A stretch of 64,000 bases of DNA from Antitrichia curtipendula (taxonomy: Eukaryota; Streptophyta; Bryopsida; Hypnales; Leucodontaceae). This document shows positions 55,263 through 64,000 of the stretch, piece after piece. The position numbers and the translations under genes were made by a program. The stretch covers positions 2,247,001 through 2,311,000 of the forward strand of contig OX579636.1 in NCBI GenBank assembly GCA_951230915.1. The letters run 5' to 3'. Numbering within the stretch: the stretch's first letter is position 1; every line of letters starts with the position of its first letter. The notes beneath the pieces were generated by a model, which saw only the letters and a program-made list of their open reading frames with translations, made no database searches and had not been told where the DNA came from.

Positions 55263-56761
55263 TTTAGTTTGACCATATAAGATAAATGGTGATCTATGAT
55301 CTGTCCCAGTAATTTGTACACCCAATTACTCACCGCTAGCACAGCATGAGACCATTTTATTTAGAAGGACGCAGCCTCCTCGCTCATCCTCCCAAAGTCA
55401 TTCCTTGGGTGCATGTAAAGAAAAAGACCCCTATTTTGCGCTTGATTAATTTATCTTCTACACCTCTCAGTTCTAGCTAATTTGAGGACTCTATTCTTCT
55501 TATCAAAAACATGAATTCAAAATTTTCAAATTTTATCATGGATGGCAAATAAATAATTTTAGTGTATTCTTCACAAGTATTGAAGGGGTTGGTTCACCCT
55601 GGACCTCGTAGGAGCAAAGTAGTCACCAAAATACTTTGATTATTGAACCAATAGGTGCATTCTTTGTTTATACATTTAACAATGAAGTCATCCATCAAAC
55701 CTTTTAGGTCCACAATGCCCGTATAGGGTTAAATAACTTGGAAATGTTAGAGGATCTAGATTTTGGTTGTTGGATGACAATGAAAGCCTATTAGGGAATG
55801 CAAATAAGAAAAAACTAAACATCTAATAGTTTTTTTGATGTAATCCACTTGTTCTTTCAATCTTTCTACTTGTCATACATATTTTGATGGCAACATTAGT
55901 AATATGGTCAAGCATGTTTTTGTGTGAATTGTATTTGACAACTTTTAGCTCCTTGCACTTGATTTCAATTTCACCCATGAAAATGATTAATTTTTTCTAA
56001 AATTTCAACTGATGAAATGAAGCAAATCAAAGCTAGAGATTTTACTCCAATTTGAAATTTTCAAAATTTTTAGGAAATGAATATTGGTCTATCACCAAGG
56101 TACTTTGTAAAAAATGATCCAATTTATCATCCAATAAGTGCATTCTTCATCTCTACATTAATCTTGAAAGCCAATCATTGACTGTTTTTGTAGCTTGTGC
56201 AGCTTTATAAGGTTAACTCCTAATTGATCCCAGCTATTTTCTATTTATAAAAATGCCATTTTCTACTCTAATAAGCAAAAGTGGAAATGATGAAATTTTT
56301 TTGGTCAAATTGTAAATTCAAAGTGTGTACATTAATAATTGTGATTTGCCCAACACTTCTATAATTTGTATATTTTAGCTAGCTTTTGAAAGAATTTATT
56401 TTCTTCATTCAATGTCAAAATTTGTTTTTTCTTCTACCTAATTAAAGTACTTTTGAATGCGCTTCCAATGATAAAATATTCAAATTCTAATTAGAAAGCA
56501 ACAAAAAGTTAGAGTTACATTTGGTGGGATAAATTTCAGAGTGCCTTGAAGATGACCTAAGCTCACTTTATGTAGCTCTCACACTAAAACGTTCTTCAAG
56601 TGTGACAGTATTTAGATTCATATATGGTAAAACCACCCATAGTCAACCACTTATTTAAGCGGTTCTGCAAATGTTGTGAAGTAGCAAAAGGCAATTTAAA
56701 TTTATTGTCATGCAAAAAGATAGAAATGACGAGCATTGCTGATTTTTTGTGATTTTTTTCT
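55263..56761. other. AT-rich repeat-derived sequence, no gene seen
   Basis: 55380-55620 shows homology to the 53520-53742 element without clear ends. The remainder is AT-rich with no ORF above 60 codons that looks real. Confidence 0.4.
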
Positions 56762-56765
56762 CTAA

Positions 56766-57339
56766 CCCCTAAAGGACTGTTTGTCCCCTCGAGGGACAAT
56801 TTGGATCCGGCCGTAGGTTCCTATTGTCTCAATTTGTAGTGAATTTCTTTGAAATTTTTTGAGGTTGTGTAGTTTTGCGAGAGCTTTGTGTATATATAAT
56901 TTTTGTTTCAATCGGATGCCGGATGAAAAAATTATGGCCCAATAAGCAAGAAATGGATATCGGCGGGTAGCCCCCTAAAAATTACAAAAAGTCAAAACAA
57001 TTTTTTTTGAATTTTTTGTTAAAAATATTATGTTTTTCTGGTTAAGTGAAGCTTTGAATCATTCTATTTGGATTAGGGATGAGAAAGTTATGGACAATCT
57101 TAATTTTTCGGGCAATCAAAGCATCTTCTTCAAAAAAAACTTTTAGTCCAACTTTGAATGCTAATATCTTCCAATCCGTAAGGTCAAATTTGATAAAATT
57201 TTCACTACATGATCTTAGACAAGTTAAGTACAAGATCCTACATATAGATTCAAAAAATAAATAAAATTATTTTTGTTTCCTTAAATGAACACAACAAAAG
57301 TGGCAGTTTTGACAAAAAACACCCTCGGGGGTTTAGGGG
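56766..57339 (+). mobile_element. TTAA-flanked element, short form
   Basis: A 574 bp element begins CCCCTAAAGGACTGTTTGTC (after CTAA, a mutated TTAA) and ends GGTTTAGGGG before TTAA at 57340-57343. Its first part is the reverse complement of the right end of 21630-22542. The middle of the longer copies is missing, so it is an internal-deletion derivative. Confidence 0.7.
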
Positions 57340-57343
57340 TTAA

Positions 57344-58291
57344 CCCCTAAAGGACCAAACATCGTTTTTTGACAACATAGTGTTTTTGGGCAGCTCACCA
57401 CGAATGGAATTTTTATTTTTTTTCTTTGAAATTTTCACACAAGATGTGCCCGAGGAGTAGCTTTAGGGCCCAACAATTTTCATAACTTTTGACCACATGG
57501 TTAAAAAATTATGGTATGATATGTAGTTTTCATTATTCGGCGGGCAACCCGGGCAGCAAAAAAAACTTCTTTAAAAATCATTTTCTAGAGAAATAAAAAT
57601 TTGAAATTGGTTCTCTAGATTTATGTGCACAAGGAAAGCTTTGAATCATTCCACTTTGATTTATGAGGTGAAAGTTATGAGGAATTTTAGTTGTGGGTAG
57701 TTTGCGGGTAGATATGGAATCTCTACTCTAAAATAACCTTTGAAGTCCTTTATTTAACTCAATTTTCAATATTTTTGGAAAAAAATATAAACACAAGGTG
57801 TAGATTGTTTATTACAACATTACAATTGTTTGGATTGGCATTTTTCAATTCCATAATTAAATCCTTAACAATTTAGTGTTTTGAATCAGTTTCTACTTCT
57901 TTCTGCTTACTATTTTTTTCCTATATGTTGTATAATTCCAAATGATCTGAAATTTTTCAAGCATGTAGCTAACTTGCTTTGAAGAATGAATCCAAAGAGT
58001 TACCACCATTTTGGACAATTTTTCATACAAATGTGACCATGTGAAGTGCAGCTGCCTGGTTTTTCGCAGGGACAAAAAAAAGGGTTTTTGTCACTTCAAA
58101 TGCTAATTTCTTGCAATCTACACGGTGAAAATTTCTGAATTTTTTTCCACGTCTTCTCAAACTAGTTTACTACAAGATCCTACGGTTACATGTGTCCAAA
58201 AATGTTTTTTTTTCCAAAATTTGATAGTTGTACTAGAAATGGCAGTTTGGGAGTGTTTTTTTGTGAAAACATAGTCAAAAACCTTTAGGGC
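57344..58291 (+). mobile_element. TTAA-flanked non-autonomous element, 948 bp
   Basis: It begins CCCCTAAAGGACCAAACATCG right after TTAA 57340-57343 and ends ACCTTTAGGGC before TTAA 58292-58295. It is homologous over its whole length to 18961-19880. It abuts the preceding element and shares one TTAA with it, giving the palindrome TTTAGGGGTTAACCCCTAAA at the junction. Confidence 0.78.
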
Positions 58292-58295
58292 TTAA

Positions 58296-59181
58296 ATTCA
58301 AATTATTAGGAATTTAAGAAGCCAAAAGCTGGCCTCAAGCCATACCCAATACATAAACTCTTCCAATTCCGATCAATTGACAACTAAATTCCTGCTCACT
58401 ACTTCTGACTTTCTTGCTCACTACATTGGGACATGTGTCATGGCCTTATTAGTCTCAATTTTGAAAAGGAGAAAAAATCAAAATTTCAAACCTTGGTTGA
58501 AAATCTGTTACAGGTTGGTTGAAAATAGCTGCATCCTCGACAGTGGGTCTGCATCCCTGGTTGGGAACGGGTGGTTGTACCATATATTGACACTTAAGAC
58601 CCGTGCTTGGACTTTGAGCTGCACCCAGTCGAACCTTACAGTCGTCTACACGACGTGTTGAGTCCGACTTGTGTGTCGAAGTTGAAATTTGACATGCACA
58701 AGTGTTCCAATTGTACCGGTCTCGTGCACCACTGGACTAGCTGGATTGCAAACGTATAGTCCTGGTCACACTTCAATGGAGCTCGACATATGGTGCGGTG
58801 TGCGTTTTGACGCGCGTGTTGCAGTTTTATGTGAACGGAAGGTTCACACAGATGGCTGCTAGCTCGATCACATATTACAGAATGACTTACTGTGCACAGG
58901 TTGGATGATGCACGTTGGACTCAGGTGTTTTCAATATCGAGTGGAAGTATTTGGAATTTCTGATATTCTTCACCAAATCAGTTTCAAGCGACTTTCTGCT
59001 CGGTGAAGCATGGAGGTCTTTTTGAAACACTGATTGCCTAGCTCTTCTTTCTGTAACTATAATCGAGTCGAGTTAGTAACTTCGATATCCTATCATGTAG
59101 TGGGCACTTTCTGTTCAGATTATATAAATCGATCTACCGATTAATTTGAAGTCTCTGGAGATGCAAACTTGTCGGTACCAA
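58296..59181. other. No gene seen
   Basis: Unique-looking, moderately GC-rich sequence around 58540-58900 without a recognisable domain. Confidence 0.3.
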
Positions 59182-59376
59182 CACAGGGAGTTCATATCGC
59201 GTTCCCGGTGTTAATTCCCGGTGAGTGTCAAGATTCCCTGTGTACGCGTAGTTGCAACATGTGTCCAAAATACCTGTAAATAGAAAAGTTTTTACAGGTG
59301 TCAAATTTTAAAGTTCAGTGGGAATTTTGACACTCACCGGGAATTAACACCGGGAACGCGATATGAACTCCCTGTG
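59182..59376. mobile_element. CACTA-like MITE (CACAGGG family), copy A
   Basis: A 195 bp element has a TIR starting CACAGGGAGTTCATATCGCG, extended arms with TTCCCGGTG, and a 3 bp direct repeat CAA at 59179-59181 and 59377-59379. It differs from the copy at 61891 at about six positions. The core TTGCAACATGTGTCCAAAAT is shared with the diverged copy at 26224. Confidence 0.85.
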
Positions 59377-60159
59377 CAACTCAAGGTTGTCGACGTCTCA
59401 AATGGACAAGTTAACTACGGTTTCTGAAGGTGAACTTCCGGTAAGTTGCTTTCCCACAAGATGCTATATGTGCAGTCCGTGGAGGCAGTACTGATCGATG
59501 TCCTGTGTGTTAATACTGATTAAACTTACAGGATCCTCAATGATTGGTTCCCCTTCTCAAGTATTGCAGAAAACTTTGAAAATGAATAGTGATTCATTTG
59601 CCATTCAAGCTGTTAACGACCGATGGTTCAGGCCCGGCATGTATGTGTGGCATAGTTTTTTGCACAACAATAGCAAACCTTTTTTCGTTGTATTGTATCT
59701 ACCAAGTGAACATAACTCTATAGTCCTAACCTTCACGTCTAGCTTTCTCTTAGTTGCTGTTTCAGTCTCGATCGATTGGTTTCCGACTGTCTGACTTCTT
59801 CACTTTCTGACTTCGGAATTGTAAAGCAGTGAAGGTATGTTAAGAGTGTTCTTAGCGAGGGTCTTGAGTAATCAATTTAGGTACTACTTTTGAACTAGAT
59901 TCACTTGCTTGCACCGTTTCAAACATCAAGTGCCAGTAAATCTGAAGACAAGTTATGTATTGTATGTTTTGTATTGAATCTTGTGTGTTTAAATAATTAT
60001 ATGGACAGGCTGGCTTGATAAACGAGTGCAGTTTACTTCAAATAATTTTTGTTTGGATTCCTTGTTTTCATCTTTAGAGTATACGTGAAGATGCGGGTGT
60101 AAGCACCTGACTCTTCAACAAAGCAAGCGCTGTGGTCGTTTTGCTAGCTTGGCAATCAT
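59377..60159. other. No gene recognised
   Basis: A plus ORF at 59498-59794 ends in a hydrophobic stretch but has no recognisable family features. Confidence 0.3.
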
Positions 60160-61010
60160 GAAGGGTGCCTTCCAAAACTTATGTCAAAACTTCTTTTCGT
60201 AACAAAGAGGAAGCTAGGCAGGATATTCAGGACGTCAGGCACCCGGCATCACTAAAATTTGTGCACTTGTCGTTATTTTCTTTAGGTTGCCTTCAGTTTT
60301 ACTTTTACGATCAGTTCTTGTATATGAGTTCATTTATATTATTGGTTGCTGACTGCTAGCATGATGGGAAGAGTTTTATTGCTTTGTTGCCAACGATGTC
60401 TGTTTTGGGAATATTGTAGACTGAAGAAAATCGGCACTTGCATGGTAGAAGGCTTGAAGACATCCTTGAGTTGCTGCCAAGTATGAGTCCTACAAGGCCA
60501 TACGTGTTATTGTCTGGAAGCTTTCGGCAAGGACGGGTGCACAGATTTGGTTTCGCACGATTTTGGACCCATGGACCGAGTATTATTAAATTTCAAATCG
60601 TCATAAATTACAATAATTGTGGAAAAGGAGCCCACTTCAGCACATGGAGTATTATTGAAAAGCGCTTGGCAAGGATTCAAGGGAGGATGGACTTCGTTTT
60701 GGAGGATTTGGACCTACGGACAAAAAATTGCTGTAAAATTTGAAGTGTTTTCATGCATAAGAATTCGGATTTGGTTATGCATAATTTGGACTTACAGATT
60801 GACAACTGTTGAATTTCAAAATTTCAAAGTATATTTATATTCAGGCCATCCCAAGAATTACAGTGAGAAGTCAAGAAAATACGCTGGAGGGGTACTGTAT
60901 ATGGCGGACTTTTGGAAAGCTCTTGGTGAAGAGGGGTGCATTGATTTGGGTTCGTGCGACCTGGATTCATATTACTCATGGAACAAGAATTTTCGTTTTT
61001 CAAAGTAAGT
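60160..61010 (+). repeat. Diverged segmental duplication, copy 1
   Basis: Blocks of this stretch (GGGTGCCTTCCAAAACTTATG, GAGTTTTATTGCT, AAAGCGCTTGGCAAGG, GACTTCGTTTTGGAGGA, AAAGCTCTTGGTGAAGAGGGG) recur in the same order at 62350-63430. Plus frames at 60438-60743 and 60619-61008 are open here but closed in copy 2, which argues against a conserved protein. Confidence 0.7.
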
Positions 61011-61890
61011 TGCTTTGTGTATGATTGTACGGAAGGATTAAGGTTCTAATAATGCCGGAGTTTGACAAAGATTTGAATAAATTGCATCAATTGTAACTCA
61101 AGAATGTCTCCTAATAAAGATGGATTTCATCTCAATGCTTGAAAGAATGACGGGAATGTATCCAAAGATTGTGGAATCATGAAAAACAGCGAGCAAATGA
61201 GAGGATCAGGCGACTGATTGAAGATAATTTTCAATCAATTGATTTGTCAATTGCATTTGAATGGACAATGATTCAATTAAGAGTAACGAGAACGAAGTTT
61301 TTATGAACTCGTATTCGACCTTTCTAAACTGTTTCTCTTGATCACATGTGGTGATAGTGATTACAGCACCTTGATGGAATTTCTTCGGTTCGAATTCAAT
61401 TTTGATCATTTACATCAAAGCAACTTTACATCAATAACTGATTTGGCGGAAAGAACTTCGTGCCAGCTTTCTTCAAGACTTGGGTTCAATCTCTGACTGA
61501 GGTAACTGATATCCCCTAGAATCCTAGATGTTCGGTTCATATTTCAGAGGCGGCTTACTTGAATATGATGTCACATGCTTCTGAGCAATGCGTTGAATGT
61601 GAACTATTTGGTTTTCATTCCTTTCTCCAACGACGTATAATTTCATTACTAGAAGTCATATACAACAAAGAGATTCAGTCTCTTAATTCCTTGCTGAAGT
61701 CAAGGTTGCAAAAGTAAGTTACTATTTTTGTATGGGTTACGTTTGCCTCCCGAAGGTGTGGTGAACCTGACTCTTCTTATGGACTTTGGTTGATGTAATG
61801 AAAGAAGGCAAGTTTTGTTTGGAAGAGATTATTTCTTATGTTTTCTTTAGTAAGTCGAGAAGTAAAAACATTATAAGGTAAATGTACAGT
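61011..61890. other. No gene recognised
   Basis: AT-rich sequence with no ORF above 70 codons that carries a domain. Confidence 0.3.
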
Positions 61891-62085
61891 CACAGGGAGT
61901 TCATATCGCGTTCCCGGTGTTTATTCCCGGTGAGTGTCTAAATTCCCTGTGTACGCGTAGTTGCAACATGTGTCCCAAATACCTGTAAATAGGAAAGTTT
62001 TTACACGTGTCAAATTTTAAAGTTCAGTGGGAATTTTGACACTCACCGGGAATTAACACCGGGAACGCGATATGAACTCCCTGTG
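61891..62085. mobile_element. CACTA-like MITE (CACAGGG family), copy B
   Basis: A 195 bp copy is about 97% identical to 59182-59376 by eye count. The inverted ends are intact. The flanking triplets AGT and ACC do not match, so the target duplication has been lost or the copy arose by recombination. Confidence 0.85.
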
Positions 62086-62349
62086 ACCTAGTTGTACCTG
62101 ATTGTGACCTGTTCTCCTAAAAAGGAAAAAACCTAAAATAAACATGAAGCCATTTTTATGTGAAATTTAAAAATAAAGCCAATTTTGGATACACCTAGTT
62201 TTAGTGTTTTGAAAAGTCATGGGTTATTTCTATATATAGTGTCCTGGAATAAATTTATGCAAAGAGAATGTAGAGTCCTTTTACATTATTTTGATGTTTA
62301 TTGTGTATTCTCAAGTCAATACCCCAACATTTCCTCAAATTCTTCAAGT

Positions 62350-63430
62350 TGTGGAAGACACAAAGGGTGCCTTCCAAAACTTATGATGTATCATGGAAGC
62401 CAGGATGTTGAGGTACCATCACTAAATTTTTTTACTTGTCATTATTTTCTTCGGTTGCCTTCTGTTGTTCCTTGATGATCAGTTAATGTGGATTTGCTCA
62501 TTTTTATTATTGGTTGCAGACTGCTAGGACGGTGGGACTGAGAGTTTTATTGCTCTGGTACAAACCATGTTTGTTTCGGAAGTATTGTGGGCTGAAGATC
62601 AAATATATGCACTTGAATGGCAGAAGACTTGCAGACCGGGGCTTTTTCTTGAATTTTTGAGAAAGTGCTAGGGTGGCGATCCCTCAAAAATTTGGTGAAG
62701 CACGATATTTCTACATTTCTGCCATTAAAAACACTTTTTCATCCAATTTTGGCCAGTAACTTCAACCACATTTCTTGAAAATAGAAATGAAAATTTTTTG
62801 ATGAAAGAAAATTGCTTTTCTTTGGCAAAAAGTAGAGATTTATTTTGAAATGGTGCAATCTGGTCCTATGGTGCCTCCTCACAGGGATGTTGCAGACATG
62901 TTTGACTTGATGCAGAGTATGAATCTTACAAAGCCATAAGATATTGTTGTTTGGAAACTTTTGGCAAGGACAGGTGCAAATATTTGGTTTTGCACAATTT
63001 GGACATACTTATGGATTGAGTATCATTGAATGTTACTGATTCTCAAAAAGTTACAATGATTTTGGAAAGGAGCACGTCGATTATTATCGGAAAGCGCTTG
63101 GCAAGGAGGCAGGGGTCCATGGACTTTGTTTTGGAGGACTTGGACTTATTGACCAAGAACTGTTGAAATTAAAAGTATTTTCATTCAAAAATATTCAAAA
63201 GTTAGAAAACAAGCCCATTGGGAATGGTACATGGGGGCACAATCAAAATGTTTTCGGCAAGGAGGGGCGTACAAACTGGTTTGTGCACAATTTGGACTTT
63301 TGATTGAGCTGAGCTGCTGAATTCCAAACTTCAAAGTCTACATATTCCATCCATCCAAAATTAGGCTGCGGGGTACACACAGCAGATCATACGAAAGCTC
63401 TTGGTGAAGAGGGGTGCATTGATTCAATTT
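62350..63430 (+). repeat. Diverged segmental duplication, copy 2
   Basis: Same block order as 60160-61010 at an offset that varies from about 2.2 to 2.5 kb because of indels, including a roughly 200 bp insertion at about 62650-62880. Confidence 0.68.
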
Positions 63431-63657
63431 TGGGCGACTTGGAGTTATATTACTTGTAGAAGCTGAATTTTTTGAGTTTCAAAGTTGCTTTCTATAGGTG
63501 ACTATCGTACCCAACCTAGCTAGGAAGATCAGCACTTCCTGCCAAATATTTATTTAAATTTGGGAAAACAAATTTGGCATATACTAAAATTAAAATTTTT
63601 GTCTCTCTAAAATTTCAAGTTTCAAGTTCTCTCCGTATATACACATTTTTTTCTTTG

Positions 63658-64000
63658 AACCCCCTAAAGGACCAAATGACCTTTCAATGTATTGTATGTA
63701 AGAAATCTTGGGTAGTTGTGCACAAAGTCAATTTTGGTCAGATGTTCATGAAAAAGAATCATGAAATTTTTTTTGACAAAAAGTGGTAATTTTTGATAAT
63801 TTTTGCCCCAAATGTGCCTTGATTCTTTATGGGATAAATAAACTTTTTTCTACATTTTGGCATCAATTTTGAAAGCTATTAAATATTTGCAAACCGTAAT
63901 AGGTGGTTGCAGGGCCATAGTGGTGAATAATACAAAAGGCTATATTAGTGGCTTGACATAGTCCAATATGACATAGTCCATTTTGGTACAAATTTCATAA
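63658..64000 (+). mobile_element. TTAA-family element, left end, cut by the window end
   Basis: The sequence after TTGAAC reads CCCCTAAAGGACCAAATGACC, the family's terminal motif. The target site TTAA is mutated here. The rest resembles the family only loosely and runs out of the window. Confidence 0.5.

Noticed and set aside
59498..59794. 98-codon ORF with a hydrophobic C-terminus as a membrane peptide
   Set aside because: The single hydrophobic stretch is expected by chance in AT-rich DNA, with no start context or homologous copy.
60438..61008. ORFs in the segmental duplication as a conserved gene
   Set aside because: The second copy (62890-63190) has stops and indels in the corresponding frames, so the protein is not conserved.

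Overview
This window looks like repeat-dominated nuclear DNA of a land plant. The reasons are a chromodomain Ty3/Gypsy retrotransposon, a plant-type LINE, GT-AG introns of about 100-630 bp, the remains of a ZIFL-type MFS transporter with several introns, and a GDSL-lipase exon fragment. A seed-free plant (bryophyte, lycophyte or fern) is my guess from the gene mix; nothing here proves it. I saw no rRNA, tRNA, CRISPR or prokaryotic operon structure. Almost every protein-coding unit I can recognise carries in-frame stops, so this is mostly a graveyard of mobile and captured genes.

Layout. 1-14.6 kb: a very large inverted (foldback-like) arrangement. GC-rich minisatellites lie at both outer ends in opposite orientation (1-270 and 14220-14575). 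Two AT-rich arms are built from a ~105 bp repeat in opposite orientation (271-9240 and 10375-13690), and a ~110 bp GC-rich tandem array forms the centre (9380-10370). A 6.1 kb chromovirus (863-6938, minus strand, 5 bp target duplication, near-identical LTRs, gag and pol in different frames) sits in the left arm. 14.8-26.4 kb: an unidentified minus-strand pseudogene with four TGA stops, a CACTA-like MITE, members of a family flanked by TTAA, and a minus-strand LINE broken up by later insertions. 26.4-29.7 kb: little beyond a GDSL-lipase fragment and a dispersed repeat.

29.7-39.9 kb, minus strand, is the most interesting block. It holds a three-exon rve-type integrase with an intact D,D(34)E triad, a three-exon unknown gene of about 919 codons, and two more unknown genes, all in the same orientation. 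They may be parts of one large multi-gene mobile element, but I could not find its ends. 40-44.3 kb: duplicated minisatellites, an extremely AT-rich GTTAAC array and a MITE. 44.4-46.0 kb, plus strand: one intronless frame of 527 codons that joins a RING-like zinc finger to a 2-oxoglutarate/Fe(II) oxygenase domain, broken by two TAG codons. 46.4-47.5 kb: a PIF/Harbinger-like element flanked by TTA. 47.8-49.3 kb: remains of the ZIFL transporter. 50-64 kb: no convincing gene; diverged repeats, TIR elements, two tandem TTAA elements sharing one TTAA, two near-identical CACTA-like MITEs and a diverged segmental duplication.

All coordinates, splice sites and frames were read by eye from the sequence. 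Family assignments rest on motifs, not on searches.
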